Part shown: piece after piece, positions 27,904-37,859 of the stretch | How positions within the stretch are numbered: position 1 is the stretch's first letter | How the letters are laid out: each line of letters starts with the position of its first letter | NCBI RefSeq assembly: GCF_004331385.1 | Contig: NZ_SJON01000009.1 | Span: 62,001 to 126,000 of the forward strand | Length of the DNA stretch: 64,000 nt | Source: Enterobacter quasihormaechei | Lineage (GTDB): Bacteria; Pseudomonadota; Gammaproteobacteria; Enterobacterales; Enterobacteriaceae | Reading direction: 5' to 3' | Program-made: the position numbers and the translations under genes | Notes under the pieces: model-generated | The model's database searches: none | What the model was told of the DNA's origin: nothing | The model's input: the letters and a program-made list of their open reading frames with translations, nothing else

Positions 27904-29196
27904 ATGAAAGCGATCTCCATTCTGGCCTTCGGCGCGGACCCAACCGCGCAACGCCTGTCAACTTCCGCCATTCAGCAAGCCATCAATACCGCGCAACGCA
28001 ACGACGTCATCGTTATCCCGCAAGGCCGTTTTCTGACCGGAGCACTGTTCCTGAAAAGTGGAGTATCGCTTCGTCTGGACGCCGGCGCTCGGCTTATGGG
28101 AAGCCAGAATTTAGCAGATTACCCGCTGATTGATACCCGGGTAGCCGGCATTGAAATGCGCTGGCCGGCAGGCATCATTAATATTATCAACTGTGAAAAC
28201 GTCAGCATTACCGGTACGGGCACGATAGACGGGCAGGGTGCAGTCTGGTGGCAACGCTTCTGGGGCGAGGACGAGCACAGCGGAATGGTCGGTGACTACA
28301 GCGCCAGAGGGTTGCGCTGGGTGGTTGATTACGACTGTCAGCGCCCGCGCAATGTTCTGGTTTATGAAAGCCAGACCATTTTGCTGCGTGACTTCACCAG
28401 TCGGGAATCCGGATTCTGGAACATGCACCTCTGTTATTCGCGCCATATCGCGGTTGAGGGCGTGCAGATTAGCAATTCTGCGGGGCCGAGCACCGACGGA
28501 ATTGACATCGACTCATGTGAACAGGTGCGGGTTGAAGGCTGCATCGTTTCCTGCAATGACGACAATATCTGCATCAAATCAGGACGGGGTCGCGAAGCGG
28601 CGCAAAAAGCACGTCCCGCGCGGGATATAGTCATTCGCGGCTGTACGCTGAATAAGGGGTCCGGGATCACTCTGGGGAGCGAAACCTCAGGCGGCATTGA
28701 ACGCGTTCTGATCGAAGATAATGCGTTTAACGGTACGGGCGTTGGATTTCGCATTAAGTCTGCCCGCAACCGAGGCGGGTTCATTCGGGATATTACCGTA
28801 CAGAATTTGCGACTTACGGACGTACGCTTTCCTGTTCTGATCCAGCTGAACTGGTTTCCGCAGTACAGCTATGGTGATCAGGACAATTTATCGGAAAAAC
28901 CAGAACACTGGCGCAAGCTGGCTGAGGGCGTCGAGGGAGAAGCCGGGCTTACTGCGGTCAGCCGCCTGACGCTTAAAAACATTGTGGCCCGGCGATCCGC
29001 CAATACCATTTTTTCACGCGCGTTTTTCATTGAAGGGTATCCGGAGCGTCCGGTATCCGGGCTCGTGCTGGAAGATATTGCGATTGATGCCACCGAGTTC
29101 GGGAAGATTTCGGGCGTTGACGGGCTGCACTTTAATGATGTCCATGTCACGGCAAGGGAGGCCACGCGGGACAGCAATGATGTTTATGAGCGTTGA
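27904..29196 (+). CDS. Glycoside hydrolase family 28 (polygalacturonase-like) protein, cytoplasmic
   Basis: 430 residues, right-handed beta-helix. GH28 motifs in order: STDGIDIDS (usual NTDG) near 197, NDDNICIKSG near 219, KGSGITLGSE near 254, GFRIKSARN near 282. The motif I and II Asp residues remain, but GHG reads GSG, so the usual His is absent. There is no signal peptide, so it would act on imported oligogalacturonides or another sugar acid oligomer. It follows the DeoR-family gene on the same strand. uxaB elsewhere in the window supplies part of galacturonate breakdown. Confidence 0.85.
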   Translation: MKAISILAFGADPTAQRLSTSAIQQAINTAQRNDVIVIPQGRFLTGALFLKSGVSLRLDAGARLMGSQNLADYPLIDTRVAGIEMRWPAGIINIINCENVSITGTGTIDGQGAVWWQRFWGEDEHSGMVGDYSARGLRWVVDYDCQRPRNVLVYESQTILLRDFTSRESGFWNMHLCYSRHIAVEGVQISNSAGPSTDGIDIDSCEQVRVEGCIVSCNDDNICIKSGRGREAAQKARPARDIVIRGCTLNKGSGITLGSETSGGIERVLIEDNAFNGTGVGFRIKSARNRGGFIRDITVQNLRLTDVRFPVLIQLNWFPQYSYGDQDNLSEKPEHWRKLAEGVEGEAGLTAVSRLTLKNIVARRSANTIFSRAFFIEGYPERPVSGLVLEDIAIDATEFGKISGVDGLHFNDVHVTAREATRDSNDVYER

Positions 29197-29281
29197 GAGC
29201 ACAACACTCATCGCATTTTTTAAAGCAATCTTTTCAATGCTACACTGTCCGCAACCATAAATTTCCTGAATCAAATGACTG

Positions 29282-29950
29282 ATGGCTATGACTAATTTTG
29301 AACGTCCGAAACTACAGCTTCCAAACGGCGCAGATAAACTGTTGTTGCACTCGTGTTGCGCCCCTTGTTCCGGTGAGGTCATGGAGGCCATTCAGGCGTC
29401 GGGCATTGATTACACCATCTTCTTTTACAATCCGAACATTCATCCGCAGAAAGAGTATCTCATCCGAAAGGAGGAGAATATTCGTTTCGCTGAGAAACAT
29501 GGCGTGCCATTTGTCGATGCAGATTACGATACCGATAACTGGTTTGAGCGCGCCAAAGGTATGGAGTGGGAGCCTGAGCGCGGCGTTCGGTGCACCATGT
29601 GCTTTGATATGCGCTTTGAGCGCACAGCGCTGTATGCCGCTGAAAATGGGTTCAGCGTGATCAGCAGCTCGCTCGGAATTTCCCGCTGGAAAAATATGCA
29701 GCAGATAAACGACTGCGGACAGCGCGCCGCCGCGCATTATCCGGGAATGGTGTACTGGGATTACAACTGGCGTAAACAGGGAGGATCGTCGCGCATGATT
29801 GAGATCAGCAAGCGCGAACAGTTTTATCAGCAGGAGTACTGTGGCTGCGTTTATTCATTGCGTGATACTAACATGCACCGTAAATCACAAGGCAGGCCGC
29901 TGATTAAACTCGGTAAACTTTACTATGGTAAGGAAGATGAAGGTCAATAG
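29282..29950 (+). CDS. queH: Epoxyqueuosine reductase QueH
   Basis: 222 residues, DUF208/QueH family. Cys25-Cys26 in [22 protein letters not shown] near 103, and [11 protein letters not shown] near 182 supply the cysteines for the Fe-S cluster and second metal. It performs the last step of queuosine tRNA modification, reducing epoxyqueuosine. Many enterics use the unrelated QueG; whether queG is also present cannot be seen here. An alternative ATG two codons later is equally possible. A TACACT -10-like box lies upstream. Confidence 0.9.
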   Translation: MAMTNFERPKLQLPNGADKLLLHSCCAPCSGEVMEAIQASGIDYTIFFYNPNIHPQKEYLIRKEENIRFAEKHGVPFVDADYDTDNWFERAKGMEWEPERGVRCTMCFDMRFERTALYAAENGFSVISSSLGISRWKNMQQINDCGQRAAAHYPGMVYWDYNWRKQGGSSRMIEISKREQFYQQEYCGCVYSLRDTNMHRKSQGRPLIKLGKLYYGKEDEGQ

Positions 29951-30221
29951 TATGAGAGACGCCTGGAACCGCACCAGATTTTGCGCCGTGGTGTAACTTT
30001 CGTGGATTGGGGATTGGCCTGAGACGGACGCTAGAATTTAGCTTCTTTAACCTTAGTGCGCATAATGTATATTATGTTAAATCACTTATTGCGATAATTT
30101 GTTTACGATTTGATCGCTGAGTTAACGCTGCTATTATCTAAGTCTAAAAGTTGGAATCATAAATTTTTTCAATAAATTACCCTGCTAATTCACAGTCCTC
30201 ACGGAATGAAGGAGCTCTCCG
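29951..30221. other. AT-rich intergenic region upstream of the unknown gene pair
   Basis: 271 bases without a convincing ORF or RNA gene. It contains the near-palindrome CATAAT-GTAT-ATTATG at 30061-30076, which could be a regulator site. The base composition shifts to AT-rich from about 30030, marking the entry into the accessory patch. Confidence 0.4.
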
Positions 30222-31187
30222 ATGAATTTACCCAGTCAGCAGTCGCCTGACAGCACCCTTCCCTCTTATGATCTCTCGCGCAGCCTTGGCTTACTGGCCG
30301 GTACTGATATCGACTTTAAAAAGCTGGCTGCGCAGCTCGACTGCACACGTAACTTTTACAATGTCGGCATCATTTTCGATGATGGCAAGCAACGCTGGCT
30401 GGTTCGCCCGTCACGACGCATTGCTGATGTGAATCAGAGCACCGTCAGCCATGTGGTCATAAGTAGAATTCCAGATGCTAAGGAAACCAGTGCGGAAAAA
30501 GCCGTGGTGGCAACGTTAACCACGCCAGCACTTGCGACAGAAATCACCTCAACCGGTTTCGCCTGTGGCGCGATGATTGTTACGCTTGTCATGGCGTTTG
30601 GTGCCGGTGCGGCCGTGCCTTTAACCGCTGGCGGATCCGGCGTGATTGCGGCGATTAGCCTGTCCGGCACGCTGGCTACGGGAGCACAATGCATGATTGG
30701 CGTGGGCCGTCTGCTGGCTATCCATAACGACCATGGTTCCGATGTTGCCTGGCTCGACAGTCAGGACTGGTACGTTGCCACCACGACGGTTCTGGACGTT
30801 ATTTCGCTGACTGCGGCAGGAACCGCGCTACGAGGTACTTTAGAAACGTACAAGCTGATGAAAGCGGCATCTTCAAGTAAAGTTACCGCCTGGTTCCAGA
30901 GCCTGAGCCGTGCCGAGCGTAAGCGCATCACGGAAGAAATTATTAAAGCGCAGAATCCAGGCATCTCCAGTGCTGGCGTAAAGGCCGCGATCCGTGCAGG
31001 TGTTTATCCGAAACGTTTCCCCAGCGAATCGTTACAAAAATCACTGCAACGCGAGCTAATGAGTGCGGTCAATAACGCATCTGCCTTTGTGGGGAGTTCA
31101 CTCACAGGGACTATCCGCAATCCACAAAATACCGTCCAGTCAGGACGTTATGTGGTTGGTGTGTTGCAGTCTTTTTTACCTAACTAA
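30222..31187 (+). CDS. Unknown protein with central glycine-rich hydrophobic region
   Basis: 321 residues, no signal peptide. An N-terminal soluble part (1-100; ends in DGKQRWLVRPSRRIADVN) is followed by a long hydrophobic, Gly/Ala-rich stretch at about 103-165 that could form two or three membrane helices. A second apolar stretch lies at about 180-205, and the tail is basic and helical (210-321). The start has AAGGAG at 30209-30214. Fifteen bases later comes a small multi-span protein. The arrangement resembles a membrane-active effector with its immunity protein, but this is inference; I do not recognise the family. Confidence 0.7.
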   Translation: MNLPSQQSPDSTLPSYDLSRSLGLLAGTDIDFKKLAAQLDCTRNFYNVGIIFDDGKQRWLVRPSRRIADVNQSTVSHVVISRIPDAKETSAEKAVVATLTTPALATEITSTGFACGAMIVTLVMAFGAGAAVPLTAGGSGVIAAISLSGTLATGAQCMIGVGRLLAIHNDHGSDVAWLDSQDWYVATTTVLDVISLTAAGTALRGTLETYKLMKAASSSKVTAWFQSLSRAERKRITEEIIKAQNPGISSAGVKAAIRAGVYPKRFPSESLQKSLQRELMSAVNNASAFVGSSLTGTIRNPQNTVQSGRYVVGVLQSFLPN

Positions 31188-31202
31188 ACGCTGAGTATTA
31201 AA

Positions 31203-31772
31203 ATGTTTAAAGTTTTAACCCGTCGCCTGCAATATTGTAACGAGGTGTCCTCCAGCATAAAAAATGCCGCCCCGACACAGTTGCAGCAGCTGAAGACGCA
31301 GTTGGCTGAAGATATGGGTAAGCCTGTGGGGCTACATACTATGGGCATTCCGGCGGCGGTCAGTACGCTCGGGGTGATTGTCAGTTTCGCCATTCCTCAA
31401 CTGTGGCTGGGGTATGGCGTACTCGCTGCACTCGGTCAGCCAGCAGAGCGCGTATTCGTGTGGGTTGTGCTGATCGCCCTGCTCTTCGCCGGCATCAACG
31501 GAGTGACGATGTTTATGATTGGCAAAGGTAGCATGCGCGCCGTGCGGTTACATCTTATGTTAGCTGTGCTAAGCCTGGTATTAATGGCAGCCTATCTGCT
31601 GACCGCGCTGAGCGGTAGTTCTTCTCCTGGCGTCAGCCTGAACGCGGCGCTGGTAAGTATTGTCATGCTTGGGCTTAGCGGAAGCTGTATCCTTTCTACC
31701 GCTTTTTATAAGATGCTGCTATTTACTTTGCATAACAGAGTCTGGCGCAAGCTTATCAGCCAGACGCGCTAA
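31203..31772 (+). CDS. Unknown four-helix membrane protein
   Basis: 189 residues. A polar N-terminus of about 45 residues precedes four predicted membrane spans (about 53-75, 85-107, 115-137, 148-170). No catalytic motif seen. It lies 15 bases after the previous unknown gene and ahead of a strong hairpin, so the two form a two-gene unit. The ribosome site is weak. Its small size, multiple spans and pairing would suit an immunity or partner subunit. Function unknown. Confidence 0.7.
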   Translation: MFKVLTRRLQYCNEVSSSIKNAAPTQLQQLKTQLAEDMGKPVGLHTMGIPAAVSTLGVIVSFAIPQLWLGYGVLAALGQPAERVFVWVVLIALLFAGINGVTMFMIGKGSMRAVRLHLMLAVLSLVLMAAYLLTALSGSSSPGVSLNAALVSIVMLGLSGSCILSTAFYKMLLFTLHNRVWRKLISQTR

Positions 31773-31785
31773 ACATTCATTCCAT

Positions 31786-31819
31786 AAAGAAATCCCGCCG
31801 CTACCGGCGGGATTTCTTT
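31786..31819. terminator. Terminator hairpin after the unknown gene pair
   Basis: A 15-base perfect stem, AAAGAAATCCCGCCG (31786-31800) with CGGCGGGATTTCTTT (31805-31819), and a CTAC loop. A/T-rich arm ends give U runs in both directions, so it can end this unit and the converging toxin-antitoxin transcript. Confidence 0.9.
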
Positions 31820-31853
31820 ATGGCTTTTATACCGAGAGGTGCTAAACAATCAA

Positions 31854-32599
<746 letters not shown>

Positions 32600-32610
32600 G
32601 GGAACACCTC

Positions 32611-32669
32611 TTGTATAGCATTTGCTTTACAAGCATAGCACAGGCATTGTGTATAGCAATCTCTATACA
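32611..32669. promoter_or_regulatory. Two palindromic operators of the toxin-antitoxin module
   Basis: Palindrome 1, TTGTATAGCA-TT-TGCTTTACAA (32611-32632), has one mismatch between 10-base arms. Palindrome 2, TGTATAG-CAATCT-CTATACA (32650-32669 region), is perfect. Both share the TGTATAG half-site, suiting cooperative ribbon-helix-helix binding. The first begins 11 bases upstream of the antitoxin ATG. Confidence 0.75.
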
Positions 32670-32692
32670 AATTCATACGGAAGCCGTTAACG

Positions 32693-33601
32693 TTAAGACC
32701 TGCCCTCACCACATATCGCAAGAATTTTGTCTCTCAGCCAGCGGTGACCAGGGTCGCGCTCCATTCGCGGGTGCCACATCTGCGACACCGTAATACGCCG
32801 GCTTTTGAACGGCAGTTCGAAAACGTGTATCTGGTCCGTTACCTGCTGATTAAGTAAATAGAGCGCGGGTATCATGGCGATAAGATCTGATTCCAGCGCC
32901 ACGGACAGTGCCGTCGGAAATCCCGGTACGACGCTTGCGATTTTACGCTTCATCCCTATCCCGGCCAGCGCATCGTCCACGGATCCGTGCAATGCACCCT
33001 CAGGTGACGCCACCACATGGCCCCAGGAGACATAGTCGTCCACGCGTATGTCTGCCAGGGCAGCCAGCGGGTGTTCTTTACGCACCACGCCCACAAACCG
33101 ATCCTCAAACAGCCGTTGCAAACGGATTTCAGGCCCCATATTGCTCTGGACGCCAATCTCCAGATCGACCAGTCCTTCCCGTAGATAGCGCGACGTTTTT
33201 TCCGGCTTGGGCGCAAAGCGTATACAGACGCCCGGAGCGGCGTTGGCCACAGCCGCTATAAGCGCAGGCCCAAACGCCACCACAAAACCGTCGTTTGCCC
33301 GGATGGTGAAAAGGCGCTCCAGAGTTTCCACGTTGAACGTTTCGGTTGAGGGCTGCAATACCGCCTTCGCCTCGTGCACCGCGCGCCGGGCGCGATCCCG
33401 CGTTGCTTCGGCCCACGGGGTCAGGACCATATTTCGTCCGGCGCGTACCAGAATCGGATCGCCTGTGACGTCGCGTAACCTGCTCAGCGTGCGGCTCATG
33501 GCCGAGGTGCTGAGGTTCAAACGACGTGCCGCGCCTGCCACGCTCGCTTCGCTCAGCAAGATGTCGAGCGCTATCAGCAAATTAAAATCCGGATCGGACA
33601 T
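32693..33601 (-). CDS. LysR-family transcriptional regulator
   Basis: 302 residues from ATG 33601 with GGAGAAGGGG upstream; an ATG 14 codons earlier was rejected. HTH about 20-60 (ASVAGAARRLNLSTSAMSRTLSRL). Effector-domain arrangement is of the NodD/NahR-like type (LFEDRFVGVVRKEHPLA). It is divergent from an MFS exporter across 124 bases, so it probably controls that gene. Ligand unknown. Confidence 0.88.
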   Translation of the reverse strand: MSDPDFNLLIALDILLSEASVAGAARRLNLSTSAMSRTLSRLRDVTGDPILVRAGRNMVLTPWAEATRDRARRAVHEAKAVLQPSTETFNVETLERLFTIRANDGFVVAFGPALIAAVANAAPGVCIRFAPKPEKTSRYLREGLVDLEIGVQSNMGPEIRLQRLFEDRFVGVVRKEHPLAALADIRVDDYVSWGHVVASPEGALHGSVDDALAGIGMKRKIASVVPGFPTALSVALESDLIAMIPALYLLNQQVTDQIHVFELPFKSRRITVSQMWHPRMERDPGHRWLRDKILAICGEGRS

Positions 33602-33725
33602 TTCCCCTTCTCCCTGCAAATTCGGATAAGGCGTTTCATGCAACGATAAAGTGCAAATGGTGCGCCTTCCGCCCGGTAAAAGCCATCTTTATAGTTTTGT
33701 CATCCATAATCTTTCAGAGGACAAC

Positions 33726-35108
33726 ATGATGACGCTCTTTTCCAGTCAACCCGGCGACGAAGGACTGCCTGGCCTGGCGCGCGCACGGGTGATGGCCGCA
33801 GTCATGACCACCACGTTAATGGGCGTATTTGATGGCACCATGATCAATATTGCCCTGCCGTCTATGGCTCAGGAGATGCAGGTATCTGCCAGTTTTGCCG
33901 TCTGGTTCGCCAACGGATATTTACTGGCGGCTGCGATGTCGCTGGCGATATTTGCGGCGCTTGCGGCCCGCCTGGGTTACCGCCCCGTATTTCTCGCAGG
34001 CCTGACGACCTTCACCCTGACGTCACTGGGCTGCACGCTGGTGAATACCCCGGAAGCGCTCGTCGGCATGCGTGTGCTTCAGGGGATCGGTGGCGCAGCG
34101 ACGCTGAGTATTGCCCCCGCGATATTGCGGTCCGTGTTTCCCGGACGATTGCTGGGCCGCGTTCTTGGGCTGCACGCCCTGCTCATCGCCTTCAGCTCCG
34201 CTATCGGGCCGGTATTGGGCGGTACAATTCTTCATATGCTGAGCTGGCAATGGCTCTTTGCGATAAACATTATACCGGGCGCTCTCGCCTTGTATCTGGC
34301 TGTCAGAGCGCTGCCGCATGACGCGGTTCGAAATCAGGCGCCCTTCGATACACCGGGGGCAATATTGTCGGCGCTGCTGTTGGGCTCAACGATCGTGGCG
34401 GCGAACAGTTTCCAGAATGCAGAACATCACATCACCAGCCTCTGCTGGTCGGCGGTCGCCGCGCTAAGCGGCATCGCCTTTGTCTGGCAGATCCGCCGCT
34501 CGGCTAACCCATTATTGCCGCCTGCCATCTTCAAAAATGAACGTTTTACCCTCGCGGCCCTTACGTCGATGATGGCGTTCGTCAGCCAGGGGATCGCCTT
34601 CATTGCCCTGCCGTTCCTGCTTCAAAGCGTCTATGGATTTAGCCCGCTCGTCTCTGCCCTGCTGTTTACGCCGTGGCCGCTGGGGATCGTGCTGATTGCA
34701 CCGCATGCAGGCCGGTGGGCGGACACGATTTCGGCTCCGCCGATCTCCACTCTCGGGCTGATGATTTTCGCTGTGGGGTTGGGGCTACTGGCGACGCTGC
34801 CTGCCAGCCCAGCCATGTGGGACATCTGCCTGCGGTGCCTGGTGTGCGGTATGGGGTTTGGCTGTTTCCAGAGCCCCAATAACCGGGAGATGCTCTCAAA
34901 CGTTACGCGTGACCATGCGAGCTTTGCTTCAGGCGTTTTGTCCATCATGCGGACGTTCGGACAGTGTCTCGGTGCAGCGGTTGTAGGGGTAATGCTGACA
35001 GCAGATGGAGGGCCCGTTCATGCTGCGCTGTGGATCGCCACGGCAGCCTCAGCGATATCCGTATTGGTTAGCGTAAGCCGGTTACGTTCGCTGAGGCTGA
35101 TAAAATGA
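33726..35108 (+). CDS. MFS transporter, DHA2 (14-helix drug/proton antiporter) type
   Basis: 460 residues. Motif C-like VLGLHALLIAFSSAIGPVLGG near 145-165 and GTMINIALPSM near 38 indicate a DHA2-type drug:H+ antiporter (SmvA/EmrB relatives). About 14 hydrophobic helices. The first of two adjacent ATGs is used, with AGAGGA seven bases upstream; a longer frame from 33651 would include the divergent promoter. Pairs with the divergent LysR gene. Substrate unknown. Confidence 0.87.
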   Translation: MMTLFSSQPGDEGLPGLARARVMAAVMTTTLMGVFDGTMINIALPSMAQEMQVSASFAVWFANGYLLAAAMSLAIFAALAARLGYRPVFLAGLTTFTLTSLGCTLVNTPEALVGMRVLQGIGGAATLSIAPAILRSVFPGRLLGRVLGLHALLIAFSSAIGPVLGGTILHMLSWQWLFAINIIPGALALYLAVRALPHDAVRNQAPFDTPGAILSALLLGSTIVAANSFQNAEHHITSLCWSAVAALSGIAFVWQIRRSANPLLPPAIFKNERFTLAALTSMMAFVSQGIAFIALPFLLQSVYGFSPLVSALLFTPWPLGIVLIAPHAGRWADTISAPPISTLGLMIFAVGLGLLATLPASPAMWDICLRCLVCGMGFGCFQSPNNREMLSNVTRDHASFASGVLSIMRTFGQCLGAAVVGVMLTADGGPVHAALWIATAASAISVLVSVSRLRSLRLIK

Positions 35109-35120
35109 GGCCAGGCTGGG

Positions 35121-36116
35121 CTACTCCAGCGCCAGTAGCGCAAAGCTCGCCAGCCAGTGTCCGCCGCTGTAGTGGCTGCCGACGACATGCTCCACGCTTG
35201 CCGAAAGATGGCGCGCAACGGCATCGCGTAATGCCTGCCGGGCGCGATGATTCTCCGGCAAGGCACGGGCAATGTGCTTCATGCACCACGCGCGGCTGAG
35301 GTTAAGCCCGTCCAGGTGCGCAATTTTCGGATCGGTGCGGTCGCTCACCTCTGCCGGATGCATCAGCGCAGAAACGGACGCGATTTCGGGCAGAAACGCA
35401 TCGAACCAGGCCGGGAAATCCTCCGCCATCTTGCTCATCAGCAGGGCCTCGGTCAGTGCCCCAGAGATATACTCGTCGCCGCCCGGCTCATAATGTGCCG
35501 GATAATGCGTATCCGCGAGATAAAACCGCGTCGATGCGTCCAGGATGGCGTGCTCAAGCGTGTCGTCGTTTACCGCGCGGGCATAGTCCAGCCCCAGCGC
35601 GAGGGCAAACGCCGTGTTGTAGTGCGTCCCGACGCGGATCGGATAGGTAAGCTTGCTGAGGTAATCCACCAGCCGATGGCGAATGTCCAGGGTTAACGGT
35701 TGCAGCGTCTGGTACCAGCGCTCCGCCTGCGGCAGCGTCGATTGTTGCAGCTCCTGCGCCAGCGCCAGCAGCCAGCCGTAGCCATAGGGCCGTTCAAACG
35801 ACGCGCGGAACGGCGCGGTAAAATAGGCCAGCTCCTTCGCCACCTTCTCATCGGTCAGGTGTTCGTCGAACAGGGCGATAATCTCCTCCCGACATGGCAG
35901 TTCGGGATAGAGACGCAGGCAGCGCAGCAGTAACCAGTAGCCATGTACAGCCGAATGCCAGTCGAAGCAGCCGTAAAATATCGGATGCAGCTCGCGAGGC
36001 GGCAATACGTCACCGTCATCGTTGAGCAGGTGCATAATGTGGTTCGGGTATTCCTGACGTAAATAGGTCAACGGCATTCTGGCGAAGGCGTCAGCCTGAT
36101 GTTGCGTTAATTCCAT
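35121..36116 (-). CDS. DUF2891 family protein
   Basis: 331 residues, cytoplasmic, mostly helical with repeated LxxY/HW patterns (FYGCFDWHSAVHGYWLLLR near 47-65, GSHYSGGHWLASFALLAL at the C-terminus), which suggests an alpha/alpha-barrel. The name reflects the family I recognise; no activity is established. AAGGAG precedes the ATG. It is the third gene of an operon with DUF979 and DUF969, nine bases after the DUF979 stop, and so probably acts on what they transport. Confidence 0.85.
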   Translation of the reverse strand: MELTQHQADAFARMPLTYLRQEYPNHIMHLLNDDGDVLPPRELHPIFYGCFDWHSAVHGYWLLLRCLRLYPELPCREEIIALFDEHLTDEKVAKELAYFTAPFRASFERPYGYGWLLALAQELQQSTLPQAERWYQTLQPLTLDIRHRLVDYLSKLTYPIRVGTHYNTAFALALGLDYARAVNDDTLEHAILDASTRFYLADTHYPAHYEPGGDEYISGALTEALLMSKMAEDFPAWFDAFLPEIASVSALMHPAEVSDRTDPKIAHLDGLNLSRAWCMKHIARALPENHRARQALRDAVARHLSASVEHVVGSHYSGGHWLASFALLALE

Positions 36117-36125
36117 AGCGGCTCC

Positions 36126-37112
36126 TTAGCGAAACACGAGGAAATACATTAAGAACACGTTCACCACCAGCAGGGTTAACGCGGTCGGGATCTGGATCTT
36201 GATGACCTGATATTTGTCTTTTAGCTCCAGCAGTGCGGCGGGCACGATGTTGAAGTTAGCGGCCATAGGCGTCATCAGCGTGCCGCAGTAGCCCGCGTAC
36301 ATGCCGATAGCCAGTAGCGGCGCCGGGTTGCCGTGATGAACGTTAATCAGGAACGGCAAGGCAATACCAGCGCTCAGCACCGGGAACGCCGCAAAAGCGT
36401 TACCCATGATCATGGTAAACAGCGCCATCCCCACGCAGTAAATCACCACCAGCATGAAGCGGCTGTCCGGGTTCACAAACAGGCTGACCACCTTCTGCAC
36501 CGATTCACCGGTATTGGCCACCACAAACACCCCACCGAGCATGGCGAGCATCTGCGGCAGGATCACCGCCCAGCCGATGGTGTCGACCAGCCGACGAGAC
36601 TGACGAATCGCGTGCAGCGGTGTGCCTTTCGTCAGCCACCAGCCCGTGAGGATCGCCGCCACGCAGGCCACGCACAGCGCCGCCAGGGTGAGCTGTTTCT
36701 GGTCGAGCAGGTAAACGCCGCCGATCGAGACGCCCTTCAGGAACAGCGTCCCGATCACCGTCACCACCGGGATCATCAGCGCGGGTAAAAACAGCCAGTT
36801 TTTGAGCCGGTTCGACGAGGCAACGCGCTCCTCCTCGGTAGCCATTTTATAGTGCCCCTTCCCGACCAGCCCGAAACCGGCCAGCAGCGCAATCACGATC
36901 ACGGCGCCGCCAATAATGCGATACGCCAGCGACCTGCCCAGCTCCTGCACCATCAGATCGCCAAACAGGAAGATCCCGCCGAAGAGGAACCAGAACAGCG
37001 CGGTCGTAAAGCGTTTCGGGTTGGCGCGATCGCGTAGGGTCATGACAACCAGCAGCATCACGACGAAGCCAATCAGGTAGTACACGCGGTTAATGGTGAT
37101 GAGCGTCATCAT
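36126..37112 (-). CDS. DUF979 membrane protein, putative transporter subunit
   Basis: 328 residues with about nine hydrophobic helices. ATG at 37112 overlaps the DUF969 stop by four bases (ATGA). A longer frame from 37238 would overlap DUF969 extensively and was rejected. DUF969 and DUF979 proteins are paired in many bacteria and have been annotated as the two subunits of a 5-oxoproline transporter. That substrate is a family-level suggestion; here the partner is DUF2891 rather than pyroglutamyl peptidase. Confidence 0.85.
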   Translation of the reverse strand: MMTLITINRVYYLIGFVVMLLVVMTLRDRANPKRFTTALFWFLFGGIFLFGDLMVQELGRSLAYRIIGGAVIVIALLAGFGLVGKGHYKMATEEERVASSNRLKNWLFLPALMIPVVTVIGTLFLKGVSIGGVYLLDQKQLTLAALCVACVAAILTGWWLTKGTPLHAIRQSRRLVDTIGWAVILPQMLAMLGGVFVVANTGESVQKVVSLFVNPDSRFMLVVIYCVGMALFTMIMGNAFAAFPVLSAGIALPFLINVHHGNPAPLLAIGMYAGYCGTLMTPMAANFNIVPAALLELKDKYQVIKIQIPTALTLLVVNVFLMYFLVFR

Positions 37113-37831
37113 GATGCGATCTCCTGCGTGCCCTGCTCTGCTTTCCAGGCCATCACGTCGCGACGAATGCTGGCGTCGAGACGCAGCAGGCGCGTCATAT
37201 GGATAATCAGGGCCGCAATGGCGGTCGGAATGGCCCACAAGCCGATATGCAGCGGCTCGATCCCCTCGATCCCGTTCTCCTTGAGGAAGGCGTCAATCAG
37301 CAGTACCGCGCCGAAGGCAATAAAGATATCTTCCCCGAAGAAAACCGCGATATTGTCGCAGGCGGCGGCATGGGCTTTGATTTTGTCGCGAATGTGCTGC
37401 GGCAGGTCGCCGTATTCATTCAGCGCGGCCCCTTCCGCCATCGGCGCCAGCAGCGGACGCACCGTCTGCGCGTGGCCGCCCAGCGACATCAGCCCGAGCG
37501 CAGCCGTCCCTTCGCGGGCGACAAAGTAGAGCATCAGGATACGCGCCGAGGTGGCGCTGGCGATCTTCGCCACCCAGGCCTGGGCGCGCTCTTTCAGCCC
37601 GTAATACTCCAGCAGGCCAATCACCGGCAGGATCAGGATGAAGGTGGCAAGCGATCGGCTATTCACAAACTTTTCGCCAAAGGTTTCCAGCAGCATGCCG
37701 AAATCCATGCCAACCAGCAGGCCCGTCGCCAGCCCCGCCACCACGACAACCAGCAGCGGGTTGAAACGCAGTGCAAAACCAATAACCACCACCGGAATCC
37801 CGATAAGCGGCAACAGTGTAGAACTGTCCAT
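37109..37831 (-). CDS. DUF969 membrane protein, putative transporter subunit
   Basis: 240 residues from ATG 37831, with about five membrane segments and conserved REGTAALGLMSLGGHAQTVRPLLAPMAEGAA near 105-135. First gene of the DUF969-DUF979-DUF2891 operon. A TTG six codons upstream is an alternative start. Its leader contains a nested hairpin (37860-37920), and the shared promoter region with the divergent winged-helix gene contains inverted repeats. Confidence 0.85.
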   Translation of the reverse strand: MDSSTLLPLIGIPVVVIGFALRFNPLLVVVVAGLATGLLVGMDFGMLLETFGEKFVNSRSLATFILILPVIGLLEYYGLKERAQAWVAKIASATSARILMLYFVAREGTAALGLMSLGGHAQTVRPLLAPMAEGAALNEYGDLPQHIRDKIKAHAAACDNIAVFFGEDIFIAFGAVLLIDAFLKENGIEGIEPLHIGLWAIPTAIAALIIHMTRLLRLDASIRRDVMAWKAEQGTQEIAS

Positions 37832-37859
37832 AAACGTTACCCTATCCAAAGTGAGCGTT

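Noticed and set aside
30061..30076. CATAAT-GTAT-ATTATG as a firm operator
   Set aside because: Short AT-rich dyads arise easily in this AT-rich gap; kept only as a note on the region.
37113..37238. N-terminal extension of the DUF979 gene
   Set aside because: It would overlap DUF969 by about 130 bases in another frame; the ATGA overlap start is standard.
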